Part shown: positions 17,715 through 28,839 of the stretch, piece by piece
How the letters are laid out: every line of letters starts with the position of its first letter
Numbering within the stretch: position 1 is the stretch's first letter
DNA from: Leptolyngbyaceae cyanobacterium HOT.MB2.61
GTDB lineage: Bacteria > Cyanobacteriota > Cyanobacteriia > Leptolyngbyales > Leptolyngbyaceae
Direction of reading: 5' to 3'
Assembly: GCA_023511615.1 (NCBI GenBank)
Contig: JAIMBL010000024.1
Coordinates: 1-34,707 of the forward strand
DNA length: 34,707 bases
Program-made: the position numbers and the translations under genes
The notes under the pieces: model-generated
What the model saw: only the letters and a program-made list of their open reading frames with translations
The model's database searches: none
Told to the model about the DNA's origin: nothing

Positions 17715-18043
17715 TACTGTTCTCCTTGTTAAATGAGACCCACCCTATGCACTCATTCCACAATTTCTGTCATTATCAAGATTGAACCAAGGGTGCCCTG
17801 ACCAACATCAATTGCCCCTTAAGAATCCTCAACCCATTGACAGGCTCTTGTTCCGGATAATTGATTTCTAACTTAAATTTTCTCTGGTGCTTTTCTATAG
17901 TGGTAGTCATTGTAGTTAGGACGGGGTGCAGGGGTGGAACTCCTGGCTGGGGACAGCCCCCACTCCCTCTCCCATTCCAATGTCTTAACGCACCTGCGTA
18001 GAGCTATAAAAATTTGGTAATAAGTGACGTTTAAGAGAAAACT
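17715..18043. other. Intergenic region before the small membrane protein gene
   Basis: This is 329 bp between divergent genes. It contains a short hairpin GGCTG-GGGA-CAGCC (17945-17958) and, at 18013-18033, a piece resembling the mobile repeat. A TTGACA at 17836 lacks a well-spaced -10 box. No further gene was seen. Confidence 0.5.
18013..18033 (+). repeat. Possible remnant of the MITE-like repeat
   Basis: Nineteen of 21 bases match the internal segment of copy 2 (TTTGGTGATAAGTGACG and onward). The termini and other hairpins are absent, so it is either a decayed fragment or chance similarity. It lies in the leader of the 51-residue membrane protein gene. Confidence 0.35.
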
Positions 18044-18199
18044 ATGCCACTAACAGTCCTGGTTTTGCTGATGGTCATCAGCCTTCTGTTTGCCAAACTT
18101 CTATTACAGCCTCTGGCCTGGTTTGGCTCCATCAGCCTACCGGCTTGGGTGGGGTTGGCGATCGCGCTCGTACTGGTGTCCTGGTGCCTGGGTGAATGA
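18044..18199 (+). CDS. Small hydrophobic membrane protein, 51 residues
   Basis: The ATG is preceded by AAGAG and followed by 50 codons encoding two hydrophobic segments (about residues 3-22 and 34-49) split by a short [10 protein letters not shown] hinge. This suggests a two-pass inner-membrane peptide. A HIP1 site falls inside. The TGA overlaps an ATG (18196) that opens the frame of the sensor kinase, so the two genes are probably co-transcribed. I do not know its function; a partner role with the kinase is inference. Confidence 0.6.
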   Translation: MPLTVLVLLMVISLLFAKLLLQPLAWFGSISLPAWVGLAIALVLVSWCLGE

Positions 18200-18351
18200 G
18201 TCACTGCTTTAATGCTTCAATAAATTGGTTCATTCATTGGATCTGGTACAGAAAAACCATAGGAGGGCACACTTTAGAACAATCCGTAGCCAGCCAGACC
18301 AGTACCAGCAGTGCCTATGACGTGCTGATTCAAATGTTGCAGGAACCCACT

Positions 18352-21300
18352 ATGACGTCGCTACTGCCAAATAACGAAGCTAAACGATGGGACACGCTAG
18401 CTCCGTATGAAATCTCAGAGGTAGTGACTGATGGAGCACTGAATGAACTGGTTCAATTGGCAGCCTTAATCTGTGAAACCCCGATTGCTTTTGTTATTCG
18501 TTGGGATGGCGATCGCCCGATCATTGAGGCCAGTTTTGGCCTGCAACCCGCAGAAGCGGCGTATATTGTTACTCTTTACCCTCACTGCTTTCGTCATCAT
18601 GAGTTGCTTGTAATTTCAGGTATTGAAGTCGATCGACATTTTGATAGCCATTTAGCTGATGTACAGTCTCCTCCCTTTCAACTCTACGCAGGAGTGCCAC
18701 TGAGTGATGCGGAAACGCCAGTGCGCGGAACTCTCTGTGCAATCGACCAGGTTCCCCAGCGACTAAATTTCAACCAGGTTAAAGCCTTGCAAATTTTGGG
18801 GCGTCAGGTTGTCACCCAATTGAGGTTGCACCCCAACTCAATGGGGTTAACAACTGCTCCCGCAGAGGATTGCCAATCCGATACCGCTCTCACAACGAAA
18901 GAAGAAATATTCCACAACCTGATTCAGAATCTTCAGGTGGGTGTGCTGCTGCAAGGACCGGACAGCGAAATTCTGATGAGCAACCGGGCTGCCCTGGAAA
19001 TGCTGGGGTTGGAGGAAGACCAGTTGCTGGGCAAAACCTCCTTTGACCCCAACTGGAAAGTGATTCATGAAGACGGTTCTCCCTTTCTGAGCGAAACCCA
19101 CCCGGTTCCAGTGGCGATCGCGACCCAGAAGCCCGTCCATGGCGTCGTAATGGGAGTCCATCGCCCCAAATATGACGATTTGATCTGGCTATTGGTGAAT
19201 GCCGATCCTCAGTTTGGGCCAGATGGTAGCGTCCGCCAGGTCATATGTACCTTCAGTGATATCACTGAACGCAAGCGCATTGAAGAAGCCCTCAGCCGAA
19301 GTGAGTTCAGGCATCGTGCCCTGCTCAATGCTATTCCTGATCTGATGCTGCGGGTGAACCGGGATGGCGAGTATCTGGATGTGAAACCAGCCAGGGATTT
19401 CAGTACCCTTCTGGATCCGACGGAAATGATTGGCAAACGGGAAGAGGATATTCTGCCCACCGAGGTTGCCCTGCGCCGTAAGGAGTGCCTGAAGCGGGCA
19501 TTGCAGACGGGGAAAATTCAATTCTTTGAGTACGAAATTCCTCTCAGTGATGGAATTCACTATGAGGAAGCCCGAATTATTGCCAGTGGAGAGGATGAGG
19601 CATTGATTATTGTTCGCGATGTGACTCAGCGCAAGCAGGCAGAGGAAGAACTGCAAAGTCAGAATCACCGGGCCTACCTGCTGACTGCGATCGCCCTCCG
19701 CATTCGTCAATCCCTCAATCTGGATGAAATTCTCACAACCACCGTTGCCGAAGTGCGCCAATTCCTTCAGGCAGACCGGGTAATGATTTACCGCTTCGAG
19801 CCCACCTGGGATGGCACCGTGGTGGTCGAGTCCGTTGCACCTAACTGGACTCCCGCCTTGGGAGCCACCATCCAGGACACCTGCTTCAAAGAAGGGCGCT
19901 GGCAAAAGTACTATCGCGGCAAAATTCAAACCATTGATGATATCGACCAGGTAACACTCACTCCCTGTCACCAAGAGTTACTGGCTCGGTTCCAGGTAAG
20001 AGCCAGCATTGTGGTGCCGATTATTCAGGGGCGGGGAGCCGCTGGTAAACCTCAGCTTTGGGGTTTGCTCATCGCCCATCAATGCTCCGGTCACAGGCAG
20101 TGGCGCTCCTTTGAAATCGACTTCTTGACCCAACTGGCGGATCAGGTCGGAATTGCGATCGCGCAGGCCCATCTGCTTGAGCGAGAAACCCAACAACGGG
20201 AACAACTGGCCCAGCACAATATTGCCCTGGAAGAAGCTCGTAGGGAAGCTGAACGGGCATCTCAAATGAAAAGTATCTTCCTGGCAACCATGAGTCACGA
20301 AATCCGCACCCCAATGAATGCTGTTCTGGGCATGACCAGCTTACTTATGGATACCGACCTCAACCCTGAACAACGAGACTTTGTTGAAACCATTCAGGCC
20401 AGCGGAGAAACTCTCCTAACCCTGATTAATCAGATTCTTGACTTTTCCAAACTAGAAGCAGGTGAAATGGAACTGGAAGTTCTCGACTTTAACCTCAATA
20501 CCTGCATTGAAGAAATTGCCGACCTGCTGGCACCCGCTGCCCACGCCAAAGGATTGGAACTGGCAACCCTGGTTTATAAAAACCTGCCGCTTCAGTTGAA
20601 GGGAGACATAAGCCGCCTGCGACAGATTTTGACCAATCTGGTCAGCAATGCCATTAAATTCACCAGCGTTGGTGAAGTGGTGATTCAGGCCGCACTCAAA
20701 TCAGAGACTTCCACCAGTGCCACGATCCTCTTCTCTGTGACGGACACGGGGATTGGCATTGCCCCAGCCGCTGGAGAAAAACTGTTCAAACCCTTCTCCC
20801 AGGTAGACGCCTCCACTACCCGACGTTACGGTGGAACAGGCCTGGGATTAGCCATTTCCAAGCAACTCGTCGAACTGATGGGGGGTGAAATCGGTGTTGA
20901 AAGTGTCGAGGGACGGGGTTCACGTTTCTGGTTCTCTCTAACCTTTGAGAAGCAAACACCAAAAGAAACGCCTGATTTAAGCTTTACATCCGTAGCGGAT
21001 AACCTTAATCAGTTGAAACTGTTAGTCGTGGATGACAACGCAACCAATCGCAAGATTCTACGCTATCAGGTGTCTTCCTGGGGCATGCAGGTCGATGAAG
21101 CCGATAGTGCCATCGTCGCACTCAATATGTTGCGACAGAGGGCAATCATGGGAGATCCTTACGACCTGGCTATTCTTGATATGCAGATGCCAAATGTCGA
21201 TGGCGAAATGCTGGGCATGCAAATTAAAAGAGACCCCTTCATTTCTGACACTCAGCTGATTATGATGACATCCCTCAACAATCGGGGAAGTACTGGGCGA

Positions 21301-22272
21301 GTGATGCAATTGGGGTTTTCTGCCTACCTGGTTAAACCCGTTAAGCAGTCTCGTCTATTGGATTGCATCATGGAAACACTGGCAAAGTCTAAGACTGATC
21401 TGCAACAGTTAACTCGAAGCCCGCGCAAGCTCTTTCAAAGTAACCAACTTGCCAGGCGTTCTACGGGTTCACTGGAACCTTCCCTTACCCCTGCAAAACT
21501 AAAAATTTTACTGGTTGAAGATAATGTGGTGAACCAGAAAGTCACACTAAAGCAATTAGAGAATATAGGCTATACCGCAGACGTTGCCGCCAACGGTCAG
21601 GAAGCGCTGCAAATGATGGCGCAGATCTCCTATGACCTGGTGTTAATGGATTGTCAAATGCCTGTTTTGGATGGTTACAGTGCAACTCGTGAGATTCGGC
21701 GTCTAGAGGGAGACTCGCGCCGTACCATAATTATTGCCTTAACTGCAAATGCGATGAGAGAGGATCGGCAGCGGTGTCTGGATGCTGGAATGGATGACTA
21801 CCTGAGTAAGCCCATCCTGAAAGAAAAGCTGGCAGCTAAATTGGCTGAATGGGGAGAGGCAATCCGGCTGGCCCATCTAGAATCTTCTAATCCACAAAAC
21901 AACATGCAACCTCATCCACAAGATTTCCACGCTTCATCTCTGAGTGACTTAGAAATTGATTGGAACCACCTGCATCAAATTTCAGATGGCTGTCGTGAGT
22001 TTGAACTGGAACTGTTAAGGGTGTTTGCGGAAGATACTCAGATCCATCTGGCAAATGTTGAGGCAACGATCGTCACTCACAACTTTGAGGCGATCGAACA
22101 ATTGGCCCATCACATTAAAGGGGCCAGCGCAAATGTTGGGCTGACTAAAATGGCAACCACGGCTGGGCAACTGGAACAGCAGGCTGGGCAACAGGATTTA
22201 GAAGGGGCCTCAAACCTGGTCAGTCAACTACATCAAGCCCTCAGTCAGCTTCAGGCATTTCTACAAACCTGA
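18352..22272 (+). CDS. Hybrid sensor histidine kinase with cyanobacteriochrome-like GAF
   Basis: This is a multidomain phosphorelay kinase of about 1306 residues. Order: GAF (about 1-165), PAS (185-305), PAS (320-440), GAF (447-615), HisKA with H649 in SHEIRTP, HATPase ([10 protein letters not shown] near 760, GGTGLGLAI near 827), receiver 1 (D943), receiver 2 (D1100) and HPt (H1253 in AHHIKG). All key phosphotransfer residues are present. The second GAF has Cys539-His540 in PCHQELL, where cyanobacteriochromes attach bilin, and Cys511 in DTCF, matching the DXCF class, so it is a likely photoreceptor. No membrane segment is obvious. The frame opens at ATG 18196, overlapping the preceding stop; I favour ATG 18352 because it has AGGA upstream and lies at the GAF boundary. 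The cognate output regulator is not nearby. Confidence 0.88.
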   Translation: MTSLLPNNEAKRWDTLAPYEISEVVTDGALNELVQLAALICETPIAFVIRWDGDRPIIEASFGLQPAEAAYIVTLYPHCFRHHELLVISGIEVDRHFDSHLADVQSPPFQLYAGVPLSDAETPVRGTLCAIDQVPQRLNFNQVKALQILGRQVVTQLRLHPNSMGLTTAPAEDCQSDTALTTKEEIFHNLIQNLQVGVLLQGPDSEILMSNRAALEMLGLEEDQLLGKTSFDPNWKVIHEDGSPFLSETHPVPVAIATQKPVHGVVMGVHRPKYDDLIWLLVNADPQFGPDGSVRQVICTFSDITERKRIEEALSRSEFRHRALLNAIPDLMLRVNRDGEYLDVKPARDFSTLLDPTEMIGKREEDILPTEVALRRKECLKRALQTGKIQFFEYEIPLSDGIHYEEARIIASGEDEALIIVRDVTQRKQAEEELQSQNHRAYLLTAIALRIRQSLNLDEILTTTVAEVRQFLQADRVMIYRFEPTWDGTVVVESVAPNWTPALGATIQDTCFKEGRWQKYYRGKIQTIDDIDQVTLTPCHQELLARFQVRASIVVPIIQGRGAAGKPQLWGLLIAHQCSGHRQWRSFEIDFLTQLADQVGIAIAQAHLLERETQQREQLAQHNIALEEARREAERASQMKSIFLATMSHEIRTPMNAVLGMTSLLMDTDLNPEQRDFVETIQASGETLLTLINQILDFSKLEAGEMELEVLDFNLNTCIEEIADLLAPAAHAKGLELATLVYKNLPLQLKGDISRLRQILTNLVSNAIKFTSVGEVVIQAALKSETSTSATILFSVTDTGIGIAPAAGEKLFKPFSQVDASTTRRYGGTGLGLAISKQLVELMGGEIGVESVEGRGSRFWFSLTFEKQTPKETPDLSFTSVADNLNQLKLLVVDDNATNRKILRYQVSSWGMQVDEADSAIVALNMLRQRAIMGDPYDLAILDMQMPNVDGEMLGMQIKRDPFISDTQLIMMTSLNNRGSTGRVMQLGFSAYLVKPVKQSRLLDCIMETLAKSKTDLQQLTRSPRKLFQSNQLARRSTGSLEPSLTPAKLKILLVEDNVVNQKVTLKQLENIGYTADVAANGQEALQMMAQISYDLVLMDCQMPVLDGYSATREIRRLEGDSRRTIIIALTANAMREDRQRCLDAGMDDYLSKPILKEKLAAKLAEWGEAIRLAHLESSNPQNNMQPHPQDFHASSLSDLEIDWNHLHQISDGCREFELELLRVFAEDTQIHLANVEATIVTHNFEAIEQLAHHIKGASANVGLTKMATTAGQLEQQAGQQDLEGASNLVSQLHQALSQLQAFLQT

Positions 22273-22422
22273 TTGCAAACTATTAAGTAACTCAACACAA
22301 CCAAACTGAGGATGAGTTTGAGGGTGGAGAGGGCGAAATCCCCTGCCCTGGAGCGCGGCTTCCACTTCTTCCCGATCGCTCTCCTCAGCTCTAAGCCTTA
22401 CACAAAAAATTGACACTCTCGT

Positions 22423-22451
22423 GGGGGCTGACCCCATGCAAGGCTGCCCCC
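22423..22451. terminator. Candidate terminator between kinase gene and gap1
   Basis: GGGGGC (22423-22428) pairs with GCCCCC (22446-22451) across an interior with further possible pairs, between two convergent genes and 8 bp from the gap1 stop. On the minus strand a run of six T follows about 17 nt later, further than in a classical terminator. Confidence 0.4.
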
Positions 22452-22458
22452 CTCATGT

Positions 22459-24066
<1,608 letters not shown>

Positions 24067-25326
24067 ATGGCTAAGTCCCTCTCACCGTGGATTTGTTGCC
24101 AGTTAGGAGCACGGGAACATTATGCAATTCCCCGCGCATTGTATCAGGTAGATCATTTAACTTTGTTGCTCACTGATGCGTGGGTTTCACCGCAGTCAGC
24201 ATTGAATCATCTCCCTGGAAAGATTTCAGCCTCTCTGAAAGGGCGCTTCCATGAAGATCTTGCTAATGCTCCAGTCCGGGCATTCAATTCTTCACTATTA
24301 CAATTTGAGTTGACACAAAAACTCAAGAAAACACCGGCATGGAATCGGATCGTTGCTCGCAACAACTGGTTTCAACAGCAGGCTTTGAGATATTTAAGGG
24401 CGATCGCACCCCAACTCAGCCGCTCCACTGTTTTGTTTTCCTACAGCTACACTGCACTGAATCTGTTTCGTTTTGCGAAACACCAGGGCTGGCAAACGGT
24501 TTTAGGACAAATTGATCCAGGTCCCTTAGAAGAGAAAATTGTTGCAGAGGAGCAGGCGAAACACCCAGGGTTGGAGCCTGCCTGGAATCCAGTGCCACCT
24601 GTTTACTGGAAAACCTGGCAGGAAGAGTGCGCTCTGGCCGATCAGATTATGGTGAACTCCCACTGGTCAGAGCGATTGCTGGAGCAGTGGGGAATTGAGT
24701 CTGCCAAAATTCGGATTGTGCCTTTGGTATACAAGCCACCCCAAGATGCTGTGAGCTTTGTCCGTACCTATCCCCAGGCATTTACTGCTGAACGTCCCCT
24801 GCGGGTGCTGTTTCTGGGAACTGTGACCCTCCGTAAGGGAGTGGCGGCGATCTTAGATGCCATCCAGGATCTACAGGGCAAACCTATTGAGTTCTGGATC
24901 GTCGGTTCTCAGCAAATCACTATTCCTCCCCAATTTCGGGATTATCCTCAGATTCGCTGGATTGGGCAGGTTCCCCGTAGTGAAACCCCACGCTATTACC
25001 AGGGAGCCGATGTTTTTCTGTTTCCCACCCTTTCGGATGGATTTGGACTTACTCAATTGGAAGCCCAGGCCTGGAAATTGCCCATTATTGCTTCCCAGTG
25101 TTGCGGTGAAGTTGTTAGAGATGGAGTTAATGGATGGGTGCTGGAGGAGGTGACGGGAGCGGCGATCGCAAATATCCTTCTATCTGCCATCGATTATCCA
25201 ACTCAGTTAAAACGGCTTTCTGATCAGGCGATTTTGACTTCAAGCTTCAATTTATCATTCCTATCTGGTCAACTCCAAAAACTGGCTGCCTCGCAACCAG
25301 TCCCGGTTCTCCCAGCTTGCCGGTGA
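24067..25326 (+). CDS. Glycosyltransferase family 4 (GT-B) protein
   Basis: This is a cytoplasmic or membrane-peripheral sugar transferase. The C-terminal half has the GT4 pattern: LRVLFLGTVTLRKGVAAIL, RWIGQVPRSETPRYYQGADVFLFPT, then DGFGLTQLEAQAWKLPIIAS, with the nucleotide-sugar-contacting E-x7-E region (its second acid in the QLEAQA segment). The N-terminal acceptor domain is unlike well-known families. It is the first gene of the polysaccharide locus. The last few codons (about seven) and the TGA lie inside mobile repeat copy 3, so the tail has been altered by the insertion. Confidence 0.87.
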   Translation: MAKSLSPWICCQLGAREHYAIPRALYQVDHLTLLLTDAWVSPQSALNHLPGKISASLKGRFHEDLANAPVRAFNSSLLQFELTQKLKKTPAWNRIVARNNWFQQQALRYLRAIAPQLSRSTVLFSYSYTALNLFRFAKHQGWQTVLGQIDPGPLEEKIVAEEQAKHPGLEPAWNPVPPVYWKTWQEECALADQIMVNSHWSERLLEQWGIESAKIRIVPLVYKPPQDAVSFVRTYPQAFTAERPLRVLFLGTVTLRKGVAAILDAIQDLQGKPIEFWIVGSQQITIPPQFRDYPQIRWIGQVPRSETPRYYQGADVFLFPTLSDGFGLTQLEAQAWKLPIIASQCCGEVVRDGVNGWVLEEVTGAAIANILLSAIDYPTQLKRLSDQAILTSSFNLSFLSGQLQKLAASQPVPVLPACR

Positions 25327-25427
25327 AAAAGGAGCATAAGCTACTCTTTCATCTAAAACACAATCCCTGGAATATTGATTTCGTTTTTGTGATAAGCGTC
25401 GCTTATCACAAAACTCTCAGGAGAGCC
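25305..25427 (-). repeat. MITE-like dispersed repeat, copy 3
   Basis: Its 123 bp run from GGTTCTCC (one change from the consensus terminus) to GGAGAGCC. Flanking octamers CCAGTCCC (25297-25304) and CCAATCCC (25428-25435) match at 7 of 8 positions, consistent with an ageing 8-bp target-site duplication. The element overlaps the end of the GT4 gene, and its open frame runs into the next gene, giving a false upstream extension. Confidence 0.9.
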
Positions 25428-25457
25428 CCAATCCCCTTTCGCCATAGGAACTTAAGA

Positions 25458-26396
25458 ATGAATCCCATAGTAACAGTTACTTTTGTCGGCTGGAAACGCC
25501 AGGAAGCCCTTAAAAAGGGCATTGAAAGTACCCTGACGCAAACCTATAACAACATTGAAATTCTGGTTCTGGATAATTCTCCAACCGATGAAATCTATCG
25601 ATGGTTATTAGAAGAATATCCTCAAGTAAAAGCAATTAAAACAGCACACCCGATCCCACTTCCAGCAGCCCGCAATATTTTGGTTGCCACAGCTAAAGGG
25701 AAATATGTCATTTTCCATGATGATGACAGTCGGTTTTCTAGTTCCGAAGATGTTGAAAAAGCTGTTTCCTATCTGGAAACGCATGATAAAGTTGCCTGCC
25801 TGGCTTTTAGAGTTGGAAGTGACAATAACGATGTTAATCCTCAGTTTGAAGCAGATTCAGCCAGGCCTATTTATACTTACATCGCCTGTGCTACTATCTT
25901 CCATCGCTTAGATTTTGCTAATGCTGGCTGGTATTTTGAGGACTTTTGGCTCTATGGTGAAGAGCTCATTATGTCATTAGGTTTTTTCGGACTCGGAAAA
26001 GAAATTCATATATTTCCAGATGTATTTATTATTCATAAACCTGAAACAATTGGGCGTGCAAAAGATAATTGGAGGCAATACCTGGTCGCTGATGTAGTCA
26101 TGAAGCCAGGAGCTTTTCTACTCAAATTTCCAATGCCCAGTGTACTCTTCTGGTATCCAGCATCACTGGTTTTCTATACATTTCAAGCGGCTGTTATGCG
26201 AAGAAAACCACTTTCTGCATTGATGGCTTTCCTTAAGGCTTTATCATTGTTCCCTATCTCCTTGAAAAATAGAAATCCCATTTCAAACGAAGCCGCATTA
26301 AGGTGGCTAGAGGTTCGTAAACAGTACCAGGAAGAGTACTACAAGAGAATTGGGAAATGGACATGGTTCCGTAAATATATTCCAGCTACACATTAG
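25458..26396 (+). CDS. Glycosyltransferase family 2 protein
   Basis: This is a GT-A fold sugar transferase of 312 residues. VTFVGWKRQEAL, STLTQTYNNIEILVLDN and the metal-binding FHDDDSRF (DxD) are the GT2 features, with a hydrophobic segment (about residues 222-245) that could anchor it to the membrane. ATG 25458 follows AGGA at good spacing; the open frame further upstream is only translated mobile repeat. The gene is more AT-rich than its neighbours and has no HIP1 site, suggesting transfer from elsewhere. Confidence 0.88.
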   Translation: MNPIVTVTFVGWKRQEALKKGIESTLTQTYNNIEILVLDNSPTDEIYRWLLEEYPQVKAIKTAHPIPLPAARNILVATAKGKYVIFHDDDSRFSSSEDVEKAVSYLETHDKVACLAFRVGSDNNDVNPQFEADSARPIYTYIACATIFHRLDFANAGWYFEDFWLYGEELIMSLGFFGLGKEIHIFPDVFIIHKPETIGRAKDNWRQYLVADVVMKPGAFLLKFPMPSVLFWYPASLVFYTFQAAVMRRKPLSALMAFLKALSLFPISLKNRNPISNEAALRWLEVRKQYQEEYYKRIGKWTWFRKYIPATH

Positions 26397-26410
26397 CTTT
26401 TATTTGCATT

Positions 26411-27532
26411 ATGGGACTAATGACCAAGATCCGTGTTGTCTTTTATTTAGTTGTGCCATCCCCCTATCAACGGGATCTGTTTTTTGCCCTATCACAACGT
26501 CCTGAAATCGATTTGAAGGTCAATTATCTGGAACCGGCCAGTCCCGATTCACCCTGGCCGCAAAAGGCGTTGCAGCCCTATGAATCCATCCTGCTAGGAC
26601 AGTACCTTTCCTGGGGATCGTCTCGCTTCCATATCAACTGGCATTTGCCCAGCCTTAAAACAGTTGATGTTGTTGTTTTGAATGGATATCAGAGTTTAAC
26701 GTCCCAAATCATTTTGAACCACACTGCAAAACGAATTCCCTGCATTTTTTGGGGTGAAAAGATGGTTGCCTCCTCCGGTGGAGTCAAGGGCAAATTGCAA
26801 AAAGTCCTGGCAGGGGGATTGCAGCAGTGCTGGGCGATCGCTGCTATTGGCTCCAGGGCCGTCGAGGATTACCAGAAACGCTTTCCTGGCAAGCCGATTT
26901 TCAATATTCCCTACTATTGCAACCTGTCCCAATTCGGCACCAATATTCCCCAGCGACCACGGGAACCCGTCACTATTTTGCTATGTGGGCAGATGATTGC
27001 TCGCAAAGGGGTGGATTTGTTGCTGAGTGCCTTTGAACGACTGGTGCGATCGGGTTTCAAAGCTCGCCTTTTACTGGTTGGCCGGGAAGCAGAGTTACCT
27101 CAAATGATGGCAACCCTATCTCCTGAAACCAGACAATGCATCGAATATGCAGGCTTTCAGGCCCCTGAAAACTTGCCTCACTTTTTTCGGCAAGCTGATT
27201 TGTTTGTGTTGCCCAGTCGATATGACGGTTGGGGTGTAGTTGTGAATCAGGCATTAGGAGCGGGTCTACCCATTATTTGTTCAGATGGGGTTGGTGCAGC
27301 CCAGGATCTTGTTGAACCGGGTGTGAACGGATTTATTTTTCAAAATGGTGATGCAGACGGCATCTTTCAGGCCCTGACCCATTATCTTCAAAATCCGGAG
27401 GCAATCCGGACAGCCAGCCAGGCGTCTCTGGCGAAAGCAGCCATCTGGTCGCCTGAAGTGGGGGCAAAACGCTGGCTTGAAGTTTTGGAAAAGTTTACGG
27501 ATCGGAGCGATCGCTTCAGAAAAGAGGTTTAG
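26411..27532 (+). CDS. Glycosyltransferase family 4 protein
   Basis: GT-B sugar transferase of 373 residues. VTILLCGQMIARKGVDLLLSAF opens the donor-binding half, and LPHFFRQADLFVLPSRYDGWGVVVNQALGAGLPIIC carries the GT4 nucleotide-sugar site. The acceptor half (VVFYLVVPSPYQRDLFFAL) resembles other polysaccharide transferases of unknown acceptor. It begins 14 bp after the GT2 gene and is followed 22 bp later by another GT4 gene, so these are one transcription unit. ATG 26420 is an alternative start. Confidence 0.88.
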   Translation: MGLMTKIRVVFYLVVPSPYQRDLFFALSQRPEIDLKVNYLEPASPDSPWPQKALQPYESILLGQYLSWGSSRFHINWHLPSLKTVDVVVLNGYQSLTSQIILNHTAKRIPCIFWGEKMVASSGGVKGKLQKVLAGGLQQCWAIAAIGSRAVEDYQKRFPGKPIFNIPYYCNLSQFGTNIPQRPREPVTILLCGQMIARKGVDLLLSAFERLVRSGFKARLLLVGREAELPQMMATLSPETRQCIEYAGFQAPENLPHFFRQADLFVLPSRYDGWGVVVNQALGAGLPIICSDGVGAAQDLVEPGVNGFIFQNGDADGIFQALTHYLQNPEAIRTASQASLAKAAIWSPEVGAKRWLEVLEKFTDRSDRFRKEV

Positions 27533-27554
27533 AGGTTGTTTAACCGTAAGAACC

Positions 27555-28799
27555 ATGCCCTCTCGTCGCCTGCGAGTTTTATTCCTGGCATCCTACTTTC
27601 CCAAGCCAGATAATCCACTAATGGGTACCTGGGCACTGTCGCAGGCACAGGCGCTTGCCCGCCAGGACATTGATTTACTGGTGGCATCCTTCACTTCCTG
27701 GGTTCCCAAAAGTTTGGCGATCACTTCTGGTGCAAAAGCCTATGCCAGTTGTCCCCGGTCTTATACCTGGGAAGGGGGAGTAGAGGTTCGGTATCCTCGC
27801 TGGCTTTATTACTCGGTCAGGCCGATTAAACACTGGGCCTATGGTAATCCTATTCCTTACCTCAAGCTGGCATGGTGGTCGGCTAAACGTGAGCTTTGCC
27901 GGATGGTTGAAGAATTTCAACCCGACGTGATTTTTTGTCATCACAGTCTACCAAATGGGTGGATGGTGGCTCAGCTTCCAACCAATTTACGCCGACCATT
28001 CATCACCCTGGATCACGATTTTGATGAGATCACAGACTGTCATATTTATCCCTGTCGGAAAAAGGCGATCGCAGTTGTTGCCGATCAGTCCTGGGCCATG
28101 TTAGCAGTCGCCAACCGGATGAAGCGTGATATTCAGCAACTGTTTCCCCAGACCCAGGTTTTGACCCACCACAACGGAGTTGAACCCGTTCCTGAATCAT
28201 TGTTTGATAACCATCGTCCACTGGAATTGCGCAAGAGAAAAGTTATTCTGGCCTGTGCTCTGTTTGCAGAGCGAAAAGGAATCCCCCTCCTGATTGAAGC
28301 CTTTCACCAAATTGCCTCAGCCCATCCCGATGCTGTTTTACGCATTATTGGCAGTGGCCCCGATGAAGAGAGAATCAGGAATACGGTCAATCGACTTGCC
28401 CTGAACCAGAAAGTGCAGCTAATCGGGAAGAAACTACACCATGAGGTACTCCAGGAAATGGTATGGGCGGATTGTTTTGCTCTGGTTGGCTGGGATGAAC
28501 CTTTTGCAACCGTTTATCTGGAAGCGATGGCAGCGGGTTTACCCATTATTTGTTGCAGTGATGGGGGCATTAATGATGTCATCTGTGATGGCGTTCATGG
28601 CTTTGCGGTGCCTCCCAAAAATGTTGCGGCTACTGCCACTGCCCTGGATCGGATGTTAAGCAGTGACGCCAGGCGGATTGAAATGGGGATTCAAGCGCAA
28701 CGACTGATCCATCAAAAATTGACCTGGAATGCCAGAGCGAAAGAGCTTTCAAGTTTGTTTGAAATGGCGGTTTCGGGTCAGATGCAGTATGCCGCGTAA
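27555..28799 (+). CDS. Glycosyltransferase family 4 protein
   Basis: GT-B transferase of 414 residues with FLASYFPKPDNPLMGTW at the N-terminus, LACALFAERKGIPLLIEAF at the donor domain and WDEPFATVYLEAMAAGLPIIC for the donor site, where the E-x7-E acids are EPFATVYLE. A frame-open extension to 27477 lies inside the previous gene and is unlikely to be used. It is most like exopolysaccharide mannosyl- or glucosyl-type transferases, without a firm specificity. Confidence 0.88.
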   Translation: MPSRRLRVLFLASYFPKPDNPLMGTWALSQAQALARQDIDLLVASFTSWVPKSLAITSGAKAYASCPRSYTWEGGVEVRYPRWLYYSVRPIKHWAYGNPIPYLKLAWWSAKRELCRMVEEFQPDVIFCHHSLPNGWMVAQLPTNLRRPFITLDHDFDEITDCHIYPCRKKAIAVVADQSWAMLAVANRMKRDIQQLFPQTQVLTHHNGVEPVPESLFDNHRPLELRKRKVILACALFAERKGIPLLIEAFHQIASAHPDAVLRIIGSGPDEERIRNTVNRLALNQKVQLIGKKLHHEVLQEMVWADCFALVGWDEPFATVYLEAMAAGLPIICCSDGGINDVICDGVHGFAVPPKNVAATATALDRMLSSDARRIEMGIQAQRLIHQKLTWNARAKELSSLFEMAVSGQMQYAA

Positions 28800-28839
28800 T
28801 CAGGTTTGAAAAAGTTAATTACCAACCAGGGGTATCTCC

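Noticed and set aside
17836-17870. TTGACA as a promoter for the small membrane protein gene
   Set aside because: The nearest -10-like hexamers are at 13 or 15 bp spacing, too short for a standard sigma-70 promoter.
25317-25457. Upstream extension of the GT2 gene through the repeat (MPVKKEHKLLFHLK...)
   Set aside because: Similar reading frames occur in the same register in other copies of the mobile element, and copy 1 has a stop there. It reflects the repeat, not a conserved protein; changes between copies are not biased to silent ones.
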